Origin: Aureococcus anophagefferens
Lineage: Eukaryota; Sar; Pelagophyceae; Pelagomonadales; Pelagomonadaceae
NCBI RefSeq assembly: GCF_000186865.1
Contig: NW_008705562.1
Location: 2,892,821-2,956,820, forward strand
Length of the DNA: 64,000 nucleotides
Direction: 5' to 3'
How positions within the stretch are numbered: the first letter of the stretch is position 1; every line of letters starts with the position of its first letter. Below are positions 28,462 to 37,561 of the stretch, piece after piece. The translations under genes were made by a program, and so were the position numbers. The notes beneath the pieces were generated by a model. That model made no database searches. It was not told where the DNA came from and saw only the letters and a list, made by a program, of their open reading frames with translations.

Positions 28462-29529
28462 GCGCCGCCGCCCCGCGCCCTCGACGTCGACGTCGCCCTA
28501 AGCATGCGCCTCACTCTGGCGAACGTTGTTCTTCTCCTTTCTTCGGGAGAGGGGTGCCTTGCGTCCGGCGGGCAAAGTCAGCGCCGGGAGCGCGCGAACA
28601 GATCCCGCCGGCCGTCCGGCGCCAGTGAGAAGGGCAGGAACGCTCACGAGTGGCGTGCATCGCAACAGACGCCCTCGAGAATCGGCCCGCGCGCGACTTT
28701 TACCTCGAGGGCGCGCGCCGCCTCGCGGACCGCGCCGCCCTCGCCACCCTCACGACCAACCTGCCCTGTCGCCGGCAAGACGGGTTCGCAGCGATGGGCC
28801 GCGTCTCGGGACCTCGCCGAGGCAGGCGTGAGGGGCAGGCCAGGATTGAGGCGACACGAGATAACCGCATGCTCGAAACACGCATGGGCGCATCACTTTG
28901 AAGCGCTACAGATCTCAGAACTCACGCGCGCGCGCGGCGCCGCTTCACCCCTTCTCACTTGAAACTTCCCTCCGGGCCAACCCAGAGCCACTCCCGGCGG
29001 GGCCCCGCAAAAACTGGGCGAGGGGGGACGCCGTAGACGTCGAGGGGGGACGCCGTAGACGTCGAGCCTCGACAAAACGGTCGAGCCGGGCGCGAGAGCG
29101 GGTCGCGCGCCGCGCCGGCGCCCGGGGCCTCGCCCGGCACCCTCGGGGAGACGTGGGAGGCCCCGCCGATGGCCTCGACCGCAATCATCGGGACCCCCTG
29201 GGCCCGGGCTCGCGGCGGTCCGTCGATACCCCTCAGCGCGCCGCCGGGCGGGCCCCGCCTTCGCGCCGCGCCTTCGGCCGGCCTCGCCCCCGCCCCTCGT
29301 CGCGGGCGTCGGCGGGACCGGTCCACCCCGGAACACGTCGCCGACGAGGGCGGCTTCGGCCGGCCCGCGCGCTCCCGCTCGGCCTCCGCGATCGGGTCGG
29401 GCGCGCGTCAGGCCGTCTTCGGCGGCGCCGGGCACGACCGCGCGGCCGTGCCCGGCGACGGGGCCGCGATGCCCCGTCGCCCGCGACCCGTCGCCGGCGG
29501 CGCGGACCGCTCGCGGCCCGCACGCCGGA
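28462..29529. other. Long intergenic/unassigned stretch
   Basis: About 1.07 kb, G/C-rich, with open frames on both strands that have random-looking Arg/Pro/Ala composition. It contains a 22-bp tandem duplication at 29020-29063 (GAGGGGGGACGCCGTAGACG + TC, twice). It probably includes the unseen 5' end of the Cys/Lys repeat gene. No gene call supported. Confidence 0.5.
29020..29063. repeat. 22-bp perfect tandem duplication
   Basis: 29020-29041 and 29042-29063 are identical, in otherwise unassigned sequence. Confidence 0.85.
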
Positions 29530-30165
29530 GGCCGTCGCGGAGGAGGTCGTCGCGCAGGCCGAGGCGCTCGACGTCGCCGACGCGTTCGCGGACGTCGTCG
29601 TTATCGGCGGCGGCGGCGACGCGGGCGCGGTCGTCGGCGCGACGACGACGACCGCCGGCTTCGCGGCCGGCGGCGGCGATACGGGGAAGGAGGACCCCTG
29701 CAAGAAGAAGAAGCTCGAGAAGAAGAAGAAGTGCCTCAAGTTCGAAAAGAAGGGCCAAACGCTGTGCCAGTGGGACGAGACGAACAAGTGCCACTCGAAG
29801 ACGTGCGGGTCCAACGCGGAGAAGAAGCCCTGCAAGAAGGCGGGCGGCTGCGAGTGGAAGAAGGGACAGTGCGTGGCCTCCTCGGGAGTCTCCTGCAAGA
29901 AGCAGAAGAAGGAAAAGAAGTGCACCAAGGCCGGCTGCGCGTGGGACGCGAAGAAGGAGAAGTGCGCGGACTCCTCGGGAGTCTCCTGCAAGAAGCAGAA
30001 GAAGGAAAAGAAGTGCACCAAGGCCGGCTGCGCGTGGGACGCGAAGAAGGAGAAGTGCGCGGACTGCGCGAAGCAGAAGGAATATTGGAAGGAATCCAAA
30101 AAGTGCAAAAGGCGGGCTGCAAGTGGAAGAAGAGCGAGGAGAAGTGCCTCGCCAAGAAGAAGTAG
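29530..30165 (+). CDS. Cys/Lys-rich tandem-repeat protein; 5' end unresolved, probable one-base frameshift near its end
   Basis: The frame has no ATG anywhere upstream, so the first exon is missing or the frame is entered by splicing. After an acidic/Ala segment (EEVVAQAEALDVADAFADVVVIGGGG), the rest is modules of the form C-K-K-x(n)-C-x-K-A-G-C-x-W-x(4-6)-K-C: KKAGGCEWKKGQC, then two identical CTKAGCAWDAKKEKC units. At 30107-30110 (AAAA) the pattern jumps frame: one extra A would continue as CKKAGCKWKKSEEKCLAKKK and end at TAG 30165. The repeat pattern itself therefore argues for a lost base, real or sequencing. Possibly a secreted disulfide-rich protein; no family recognised. Confidence 0.6.
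   Translation, partial: GRRGGGRRAGRGARRRRRVRGRRRYRRRRRRGRGRRRDDDDRRLRGRRRRYGEGGPLQEEEAREEEEVPQVRKEGPNAVPVGRDEQVPLEDVRVQRGEEALQEGGRLRVEEGTVRGLLGSLLQEAEEGKEVHQGRLRVGREEGEVRGLLGSLLQEAEEGKEVHQGRLRVGREEGEVRGLREAEGILEGIQKVQKAGCKWKKSEEKCLAKKK
29879..30064. repeat. Two identical 93-bp tandem units in the Cys/Lys-rich gene
   Basis: 29879-29971 and 29972-30064 encode SSGVSCKKQKKEKKCTKAGC plus AWDAKKEKCAD twice. Identity at DNA level suggests recent duplication or homogenisation. Confidence 0.9.
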
Positions 30166-30202
30166 GCCTCCCTAAGTAGACTAACATCTTTCCGAGGAGT
30201 CT

Positions 30203-30367
30203 CTACCCGCGGTTGTCCGAGTCCGAGCGCAGCACCGGCGGGTAGTCCGCGTCCGCCGATGCGTCCAGCACCATCTCCATGTCCCGCGCCGCCTTGATCT
30301 TCGCTCGCACGAGCGGCAGCTGTTCCTCCGCGTGCTTGGTGTCGACGAGCGCCCGGTGCGGCTTTAG
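30203..30367 (-). CDS. Possible 3' fragment of a minus-strand gene
   Basis: A minus-strand frame of about 55 codons (LKPHRALVDTKHAEEQLPLV... ending SDSDNRG then TAG at 30203) has balanced, protein-like composition, unlike the random frames around it. No start codon or upstream exon was found. It may be an orphan last exon or a relic. Product unknown. Confidence 0.3.
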   Translation of the reverse strand, partial: LKPHRALVDTKHAEEQLPLVRAKIKAARDMEMVLDASADADYPPVLRSDSDNRG

Positions 30368-30572
30368 TGGGCCCCCCAGTGCCCGCGTCCGCCCAAGGCA
30401 GGCGCGTAGGCGGGGTGCGTCGCCTAATGCGCTTGAGAGAGAGCGCCTTTTACGCCTGTTTTCCCGCTATTCGGCGAGCTAGTTTTAGCATATTGGCCGA
30501 CACTTTGACCGACACCGGTCGCGGGCCGATGGCCAAGGCTTCTTTCGCGGCGGCCGCAGCGCTCGTCTTGCT

Positions 30573-31569
30573 ATGCGTCATATGCGCACGACCCCGCCGC
30601 GACGCCCAAGCGTGTGGAGCCGCGTCATCGGCTCGCGACCCGGTGACGCGTCGCGGCGGCTCGCCGTCGCCCGACTCGACAACGCGACGCTCGCGCGCGC
30701 GTTCAACCTCGCCGACGAGGTCGCGCACCGCCGGCCCTGCGAGCTGCACAAACACGGACGCACGTTCGCGCCCACGGACGTCGTCGCCCTCGCGATCGCG
30801 CGCGCGGCGTCGGAGTCCGTCGTCAAGGCGACGACTTCCGCGAAGCTCCAGTGGCACAGCCTCCACCTGCACGAGTCGGCGTCCTGTGGCCATGACGATT
30901 TTCGAGAGATTTCGGCTGGGGAAACGATGAAATATCGTTACCGTCATGCTTGGTAGGCACGAGTGCGCGCTCGCGGACTGGGCGGCGGCGGGCGCGCGGC
31001 GCGTCGTCGTGTCGCTCCGCGACCCCGTGTCGCGGCTCGTCAGCGGCTTCCAGCGGCGCATGGAGGGAGGCGCGCCCACGGCCGCGAACCGCGCCTTCGC
31101 GCGCGAGTTCCCGCGGCTCGACGCCTACGTCGACGCGCTCTTCGCGCCGGCGGACCCGCGGCACGCGCTCGCGCTCGAGATCACGTACCCGGACAAAAAT
31201 CAGAACTTCCTCGTGCCCGTCGAGGAGTTCTACCTCGCGTCGCTCGACCGCGGCGCGCCGCGCGACGCGCGCGAGGTCGCCGTCGACGTGCGCTACGCCT
31301 GCATCGAGTCGCTCGACGACGACGTGGCCGCGATCCTCGGCGCCTGGGGGCGCGCGCCGAACGCGAACGCCCGCAAGAACGCGACGAAGCACCGGTCCCG
31401 GAACGCGTCGGACGCGCCGACGACGCGCCACCGCCTCATCAGCGACGGCAACGCGGCGCGCGTCGAGGCGCTCTACGCCGCGGACGCCGCGCTCCACGCC
31501 CGGCACTGCTCTGCGGACCGCGGCCGCGAGCCCGGCGGCGAGACGTTCCGCTACAGGACGCCGCGGTAA
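30573..31569 (+). CDS. Sulfotransferase-like protein, 2 exons joined across a short introner
   Basis: Exons to 30868 and from 30957 join as SLHL-HECALADW in frame, about 302 residues from the ATG at 30573 (another ATG at 30582). The motif VVVSLRDPVSRLVSGFQRRM is the 3'-phosphate-binding RDPxxRxxSxF signature of membrane sulfotransferases. The preceding LHKHGRTFAPTDVVALAI may be part of the donor-binding region. A perfect signal-anchor, MAKASFAAAAALVLLCVICA, starts at 30529 but in another frame. Either the frame is broken near 30590-30650 or the real start is 30573. Stops 15 bp from the convergent membrane-protein gene. Confidence 0.7.
30869..30956 (+). mobile_element. Introner, short family, in the sulfotransferase-like gene
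   Basis: Element 30877-30956 (80 bp), starting CGGCGTCC and ending GGTAG. Exact target duplication GCACGAGT at 30869-30876 and 30957-30964. The donor is GC from the first duplication copy; the acceptor is the element's terminal TAG. Confidence 0.9.
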
Positions 31570-31584
31570 GTCGCGCGCCGTCGG

Positions 31585-33491
31585 TTAGGGCCTCCCCGGG
31601 GCGCCGCCGACGAGTTCGGCGGCCTTGTCCGGCGATTCGACGAAGCGGACGGGGTCGTCCAGGTCCCCGAGTCCCGGCGCGCGGACGAGGCCCGAGTCCA
31701 GGTCCCCGACGAGGCCGCTGACGGTGCGCCCCCAGCCGGAGACGTCGACGTCCGCGACGTCGACGGCGTCCTCGCGCGCCGCCGCCGAGTCCGCCTCGCG
31801 CCAGGGCGCGGGCACCTCCGCGCGCGGCGCCGGGTCGATGGGCCGGAACGCGGCGACCGCGGCGCTCCGCTCCGCGCGCGACGGCTCGAAGACGGGCTCC
31901 GGCGTGTCGTCGTCGCGGTCGTCGGGCGCGGGCAGCGCCGCGACGCCGTCGCAGTCCGGCGACTCGAAGTCGTAGGAGTCCGGCGAGTCCGGGGGCGTGC
32001 CGATGGGCGTCCAGCTCGGCGGCGGCGGCGGCCTCGGCCTCTCCGGCGCGTCCGGCGGCGCGGGCCGCGCGCTCCAGCGCGCGCAGCAGCCCCGGTCGCG
32101 CACGGTCCGCGACTCCGGCGCGCCCGAGTCGAGGCTCGAGAGCGTCGTGTCGCGCGCGCCCTCGGACGACGACCCGAGCGACCCGTCGACGGAGCCGCCC
32201 GCGCTGAGGCGGCCCGCGATCGCGAACGACGTGCGGCGCACGCGGTCCGCGAAGGACTTGACGCGGTTCATCGACGCGTCGCTCGCGCGCCGCAGGTCCC
32301 AGTGCAGGCCCATGGACGTGTTCTCGGCGTCCTTGCCCGTGACGAGGAGCGCGAGCCACGTGCACGCGAGGTAGACGACGCGCCCCGTGTTCGTCAGGAG
32401 CGCGCCGAGCGTCGCCCCGAGCGTGCAGGGCGGCTGGCTGCAGCGCGCCGTGGACGCGGCGAACTTGTAGGCCGCGTAGGCGAGGCCGAGGGACGTCGCG
32501 CCCGTGATCGCGACGAGGTAGCGGTGGCAGCGCCGCCGGAGCAGCGCCGTCTTCGACGGCTGGCCGAAGGCCTCCGGGTCGCTCGCCAGGGACGCGCGCC
32601 GCGCCTCCTTGGACAGGCCCCCCGGCGTCTGCACGCTCCGCTGGAGCCGGTGGCCCCAGTAGAGGCCCCAGACGCAGACGCAGACCTCCACGAGCGACGT
32701 CAGCAGCAGCTTCAGCAGGTTCACGCCGCGGTGCCAGCAGCCCCGCCGCCGCCCGAGGACGACCTCCAGCGTGCCCAGGCCGACCTGGAGGAGCGCCGCC
32801 GCCGCGAGCGCCGACCCGGCGATGACGAGGACGTCGCGCGGCACGCGGACGACGCGCGTCCGCGCGCGGAGCAGCGTCGCCTACCGGGCGCGTCGGTGGC
32901 GACGCGTCATCGTGTTCCCGGTCAACATCTCTCGAACATCGCCCCGGCCGCGGGACGCCGAGCGTCGCCCACGTCGCGACGACGACGATGAGGATGTAGT
33001 CCAGCCCCAGGCGCACGAAGATCACGAGGCCGCACGTGGCCTCGTACGGCAGCCGCCCGGCGTAGGACTCCGCGTCCGCGAGCATCGCGAGCTGCGCCGC
33101 CGCGACCTACCGAGCGCGTCGGTGACGACGGTTCGTCGTCTCTCCGGCGGTCACGAGCTCTCGAACGTCGCCGCGGCCGCGGGACGCCGGCCGCGACGGC
33201 CGCCGCCGCGAGGTGCACGTGCTCCGCGGACGTCAAATTCCGCAACGCGCCGCCGCGCCGCGGCTTGCCCTCGGCCCTGGCCTTGTCGAGGCGCGCGGCC
33301 ACCTCGGTCCGCAGGCGCGACACGCTCACGACGCAGGGCACGAAGACGAGCACGACGAAGAAGCCGCTCAGAGCGCTGTAGGCCGGCTCGACGCGGCGCG
33401 CCCAGGTCGTGCCGCAGCCGGACCCGCGGTACGGGAAGCGGCACGGGTACCGCGCCCGCGACACGCCGAAGCCGTCCGCGCAGGACGCCAT
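31585..33491 (-). CDS. Multi-pass membrane protein with long acidic cytoplasmic tail, 3 exons split by two short introners
   Basis: Minus-strand exons 33491-33198, 33106-32969 and 32880-31585 join in phase 0 to 575 residues. About six or seven hydrophobic helices: SALSGFFVVLVFVPCVVSV, TCGLVIFVRLGLDYILIVVVATW, VLVIAGSALAAAALLQVGLG, LLKLLLTSLVEVCVCVWGLYWG, LVAITGATSLGLAYAAYKF, NTGRVVYLACTWLALLVTG. The last ~250 residues are polar, Pro/Asp/Ser-rich and probably cytoplasmic. The N-terminus has four Cys in its first ~30 residues, so an extracellular disulfide-bonded start is possible. A seven-helix receptor-like topology is conceivable but not demonstrated. Diverges from the PDZ gene across 92 bp. 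Confidence 0.8.
32881..32968 (-). mobile_element. Introner, short family, intron 2 of the membrane-protein gene
   Basis: Element 32881-32960 (80 bp). Exact duplication GCGACGCT (minus sense) at 32961-32968 and 32873-32880. Donor GC from the duplication; element starts CGGCGTCC and ends CGGTAG in gene sense. Confidence 0.9.
33107..33197 (-). mobile_element. Introner, short family, intron 1 of the membrane-protein gene
   Basis: Element 33107-33189 (83 bp). Exact duplication GTCGCGGC (minus sense) at 33190-33197 and 33099-33106. Donor GT from the duplication; acceptor CGGTAG from the element. Only 138 bp of exon separates it from the next introner. Confidence 0.9.
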
Positions 33492-33583
33492 GGGGGGCTG
33501 CCCGGCGGGACGCGCCCAGACTGTTGTGAACTCCCAGCTCGGTTGGTCGAGACAAGACGGGGCGCGAATCCGCTCCCGACGCG

Positions 33584-35589
33584 ATGCGCGCCCTCGAGGT
33601 CGTGCTCGTCCGGCCGAGCAACACGACGCCCTGGGGCCTCCACTGCGGCATCCTCGAGGGCTCGACGGAGCTGCTCGTGCGGCGCGCCGTGGCCTGCTCC
33701 TGCGCGGCGAAGGCGCGGCCCCGCCTGCGGGAGGGGGACCGCATCGTCGCCGTCGACGGGCGGCCGACGGCCGTCGTCGACGACCTCGAGGACGTGCTGC
33801 CCTACTTCCGCGAGGCCGCGGGCACCCGCCTGCGCCTCGCCGTCGAGCGGCCGCGGCGCGGCGCGGCGGCCGCGGCGGCGGCGCCGGCGGCGGCCGGCGG
33901 CCGCTGGGGCGCGCGGCGGCGGTCGAAGCCGGCCGCCGACGACGACGGCTGGCTCGGGTCTTTGAGCAAGGCCGCGCGGAGCCTGTCGCTCATGCCCGCG
34001 GCGTCGCGCGGCGACCCGGCCGTCGCCGCCGCGCACGCGTACGCGGTCGGCCCGCGCGTCGTCGCGCTCCGCGGCGGCGCGGCGCTCGCGGCGCTGCGGC
34101 GCGACGGCCCGCTGTCGGCGCTGAAGCCCGGCTTCCTCGAGCCCCTCCTGGGCGAGGCGTCGCGCGCGCTCGTCGTCAACGTCGGCGAGGCCGCGACGCC
34201 CCGGGGCGCGCTCGACGCGTGCGGCGGCCGCGCGGTCGCGCTCGAGTTCGGCTGGCGGGCCGCCCGGGGCGCCCACACGCCGGCGCTGGACCACTGCGTG
34301 CGCCTGGGCCTGGCCGCGGGCGCCTGGCTCGCGCTCGCCAGGGCAGCAAAAGAGAGCGAAATTCCCAACTTCAAAGGCTCCTTTCTCGGCCGTTTTCCAC
34401 TCGTTTCGGCTGATTCTTGGACGAGCGATCATCTCTCGGAGCGGTCTCAACGCGTGGGCGCTTTTTCCGGAACGCGCGCGCGCGGAACACTCACGTTGAA
34501 GCGACGTTGAATCACCCTTTTGCTGCCCAGGCGCTCGCGGCGGAGCACCGCGTCGTGCTCTGCGACGCGGGCGGCGGCCACGTGCGAGTCGGATTATGCG
34601 CCGCAGCGATCGCCCGCGTGGCGCCCCTCGTGCCCGGGGCGGCGCTCGGCGACAGTCTGCGGACCTTCGACGCCGCGGCGGAGGCCTACGACGCGTGGCT
34701 CGCCGCCGCGGGCCTCGAGACGCGGCTCGCGCTGCCGCTGCTGCCGCCGTCGTTCACGCGCGCGCTGGGCCTGCTCGACGCGGCCCTCGCCTGCGACGGC
34801 GACGCGCCGAACGCGGCGCCCCTGGCCCTCGCGGCCGCGGCCGTGCGCTTCGACGAGCTCGACCTGTCGCCGGCGCTCGTCGGTTCCATCTTCGGCGAAA
34901 CCGGCGCGGCGACGCTCGACGTGGGCACGGCGGCCGCGAGCGCGGCGCGGGACCTCGTGCTCGCCGGCGCGCCCACCGACGACGGCGTCCTCGAGGCGAC
35001 GTGCGACGCGGGCGACGTCGTGCTCCGCGACGAGTTCGCGGTCACGCTCCGGAGCGCCGACGGCGGCAAGGTCGCGCGCTTCGCGTCCTCCGCGGCCTTC
35101 GTCGGCGCGGGGGAGCTCAGCGTGCCCCGCGCGTCCCTCGACGTCTTCCCGGACTGGCGCGACGTGCTGCCCCGGTCCTTCCAGCTCCGGCTCTCGTTCG
35201 CGACGCGGCCGCCGCCCGCGGCGCCGCGGAGGCTCGTGCCCGCGGCGCCGGACCTCCTCGCCGTCGGCCTCGACGCCCTCTTCGGCGCCGGCGCGGCCCT
35301 CGCGCCCGCGCGGCCCGCCGCCGGCGCGCCGGACGCGGCGACGGTCGACGCCGTCGCATCGCGCGCGGACGTCGAGCCGCACGTCGCCGCGGCGGCCCTC
35401 CGGGCCTCCGGCGGGGCGCCGGACGACGCCGTGCGCTTCGTCGACGACTGCCCCCGGCTCCTCGCGCTCCCGACGGACGCGGACCCGGACGTCGTGCGGT
35501 GGCGCGGCGGCGCCGCGGCGGCCCAGCCGGCGCTCGCGCCGCGGCGCAAGCCCAAGCGGCGGCCGAGCCTCTCCCCGCGGCCCCCGTAA
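33584..35589 (+). CDS. PDZ-domain protein, 2 exons across a long introner
   Basis: Exons 33584-34330 and 34531-35589 join as GAWL-ALAAEH in phase 0, 601 residues. The N-terminal ~85 residues fit a PDZ fold: WGLHCGILEGSTELLVRRAVACSCA, LREGDRIVAVDGRPTAVVDDLEDVL, TRLRLAVERP. An Ala/Arg-rich linker and an alpha/beta region follow. Near the C-terminus ATVDAVASRADVEPHVAAAALRASGGAPDDAVRFV resembles a UBA-like three-helix bundle. The end is basic and Pro-rich. A scaffold role is inferred from PDZ; the central region is unrecognised. Confidence 0.75.
34331..34530 (+). mobile_element. Introner, long family, in the PDZ gene
   Basis: Element 34339-34530 (192 bp), ends CAGGGCAGCAAAAG/CTTTTGCTGCCCAG (13 of 14 as inverted repeat). 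Exact duplication GCGCTCGC at 34331-34338 and 34531-34538. GC donor. Core in the orientation TCGGCTGATTCTTGGACG. Confidence 0.92.
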
Positions 35590-35609
35590 CCACCACACCA
35601 CACGCGCCG

Positions 35610-35834
35610 TTACTCGTCGCGGCTGACCTCGACCTCGCTCTCGTCCGCGGCGTCGTCGGGCTCGCGGTCCGACCCGCGGCGGAACTTGATGCGCTTCCGC
35701 GGGCTCCGCGCGGCCTCGACGATCTTCTCCGGCGACATGTCGCAGCGCTTGCCGCGCACGTAGCGCACCTCGCCCGTCTGCCAATTCGTCGCCTTACACC
35801 ACACGGACTCGTCGGCGTTGCCCCAGGTCGACAT
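35610..35834 (-). CDS. Small charged protein, unknown
   Basis: 74 residues from the ATG at 35834: MSTWGNADESVWCKATNWQT..., then GEVRYVRGKRCDMSPEKIVEAARSPRKRIKFRR and a very acidic end (DREPDDAADESEVEVSRDE). The basic-then-acidic layout with an RKRIKFRR stretch suggests a nuclear protein. The even residue use and intact start support a real gene. It converges with the PDZ gene (20 bp between stops). No family recognised. Confidence 0.55.
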   Translation of the reverse strand: MSTWGNADESVWCKATNWQTGEVRYVRGKRCDMSPEKIVEAARSPRKRIKFRRGSDREPDDAADESEVEVSRDE

Positions 35835-36056
35835 CGTCGTCGCGGGCCGCGCTCGCGCGTCGCGTCCGCGCCCCTCGGGCTGCACGAGACGTGACCCCCG
35901 CAGCGCTGCCCCGCGTCGGAGCCGCGGGTGCTCGCGCGCGCGGGCTGCACCAGACGCGAGAAGACGACAGCCCCAAAATTGACGATGCTCTCTCCGGCGT
36001 TGAAAAACTGTCGGCACTCTTGATCGGCACCATCGGCCTGAGCACTCGATTAGGCC

Positions 36057-37478
36057 CTACTCGAGGGCGTCGGAGACCCAGTTGAGGGTCGCGCGGAGGC
36101 AGCGGGCCGCCGGGTAGGACATGTCGCGGGGCACGCCGACGCGCTCGCGCAGGTAGGCGAGGCACTCGCGCACGGCGGCGCGGTCGCCCGCGTCGCGCGC
36201 CGCGAGGGCCGCGACGTCCGCGGCGGCCACGTCGCAGTCCGCGAGGAGCACCTGGGCGACGACGAGGAGCGCGTCCTGGACCGCGTCGCGCACGGCGCCC
36301 TCGGCGGGCGTCGCGAGCGGGTCCGCGAGGCGCGCGCGGTCCGGGCGGCCGCGGGCCCAGCCGCCGGCGCGCCCCTTGGCGCGCGCGGCGAAGGCCGCGA
36401 CGGCGTCGAGGTTGTCGATGACGTGGTAGGCCGCCTCCGTCGCCGCGTCGGCCTCGAAGGCCTCCCAGCCGGGCTGGAGCGCGTCGGACGGCGCGTCGCT
36501 CGCCGCGAGCGGCGGGAGCGGCAGGCGCCAGGCCGCGTCGCCGCCGTCGAGCGCCGCGGCGTAGGCTTTTTGGTCCGGCGTGTTCGACGGCACGCCGGGG
36601 CCGTACTGGGGCGGGATGTCGTTGACGTGCGTGTACCAGTCGCTCCGCGACGCCGCGTAGCTCGGCCGCGCCTCGAAGGCCTCGAACCACCGGTCCACGT
36701 TCGGGTAAGCGCCCGAGCCCCGGACGACGTCGCCGCGCCAGTAGGGCACGGACGCGGCGATGCGCTCGACGTGGGACACGTACTGGAGGTCCACGAGCGA
36801 CGGGCCGTCGGAGAAGTCGGAGAACCACGGCCCCGGCTGGTCGCCGAGCGCCGCGTCGACCTTGCGCATGGCCGCCTCGAAGTTCCGCTTGCTCCCGAAG
36901 CCGCCGCCGAAGACGTAGGCGCACCAGGCGGAGAACAGGGACCGCTCGAGGCGCAGGAGCGCCCGCGTCCGCTCCCACTCGGGCGACTCCCGGTCGGGCA
37001 GGAGCGCGCGGCGGCCGTCGGCGAACGCGTCGTCGAGCATGGCCATGATGTCCAGGCTCTCCGTGTACATGGTCCCGTCGAGCTCGAGCGCCGGCAGGAT
37101 GCCGCCGCGGACCTTGGCCGTGAAGCTCGCGGGCTTGTCGCCGTAGGACCGCATGTTGATCAGCTCGACGGCGTAGTTGATCTCCTTCTCCTCGAGCATC
37201 ATCCAGAGCTTCTGGCAGTAGGGGCACCAGGCCGCGCTGTCGCGGTAGAGCGTCACGCGCGTCTCCGCCCCGTCGTCGAAGACGCGCGTCCTCGACGCGC
37301 GGTGCGGCGAGCCCTTGCCCTCTTTGCGCAGCGCGAACTCGGCGGCGAGGGCCGCGCCGGCGGGCTTCTGCGCCAATTGCTCCTTGAGGGACGTGATCGT
37401 GGGCGCGCTGAGCGCCCGCGCGACGGGCAGGACCGCGACGAGGGCGAGCATGGCTCGCGACGGCGACACGCACATCAT
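36057..37478 (-). CDS. GST-like protein with CPYC thioredoxin-fold active site and plastid-type leader
   Basis: 473 residues, single exon. The leader MMCVSPSRAMLALVAVLPVARALSAP resembles a secretory/plastid presequence. The GST N-domain begins RVTLYRDSAAWCPYCQKLWMMLEEKEINYAVELINM (C85, C88), then the cis-Pro region RGGILPALELDG and the glutathione-binding YTESLDIMAMLDD. A GST-C helical domain runs through about 330 (WERTRALLRLERSLFSAWC, VDRWFEAFEARPSY). A 140-residue helical extension of unknown role ends the protein. A dithiol CPYC, rather than Ser/Tyr, suggests glutaredoxin-like or omega-type chemistry (inference). Confidence 0.85.
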   Translation of the reverse strand: MMCVSPSRAMLALVAVLPVARALSAPTITSLKEQLAQKPAGAALAAEFALRKEGKGSPHRASRTRVFDDGAETRVTLYRDSAAWCPYCQKLWMMLEEKEINYAVELINMRSYGDKPASFTAKVRGGILPALELDGTMYTESLDIMAMLDDAFADGRRALLPDRESPEWERTRALLRLERSLFSAWCAYVFGGGFGSKRNFEAAMRKVDAALGDQPGPWFSDFSDGPSLVDLQYVSHVERIAASVPYWRGDVVRGSGAYPNVDRWFEAFEARPSYAASRSDWYTHVNDIPPQYGPGVPSNTPDQKAYAAALDGGDAAWRLPLPPLAASDAPSDALQPGWEAFEADAATEAAYHVIDNLDAVAAFAARAKGRAGGWARGRPDRARLADPLATPAEGAVRDAVQDALLVVAQVLLADCDVAAADVAALAARDAGDRAAVRECLAYLRERVGVPRDMSYPAARCLRATLNWVSDALE

Positions 37479-37504
37479 TGCTCGAGCGCTCGGATCGAGC
37501 GCGT

Positions 37505-37517
37505 GTTCAAGTTGAAG
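37505..37517. promoter_or_regulatory. GTTCAAGTTGAAG motif in a divergent promoter
   Basis: Lies between the GST-like gene (ATG 37478, minus) and the GH3 gene, 44 bp before the ATG at 37562. A second acgttgaagtg follows at about 37529. Confidence 0.4.
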
Positions 37518-37561
37518 CAGTCACGACCTACGTTGAAGTGAGTGAAGCAGCCCGAAGCACG

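Noticed and set aside
28462..29529. RNA gene or tRNA in the long unassigned stretch
   Set aside because: No cloverleaf, B-box-like GGTTCGAATCC or paired stems of the right spacing were found by eye; only a 22-bp duplication.
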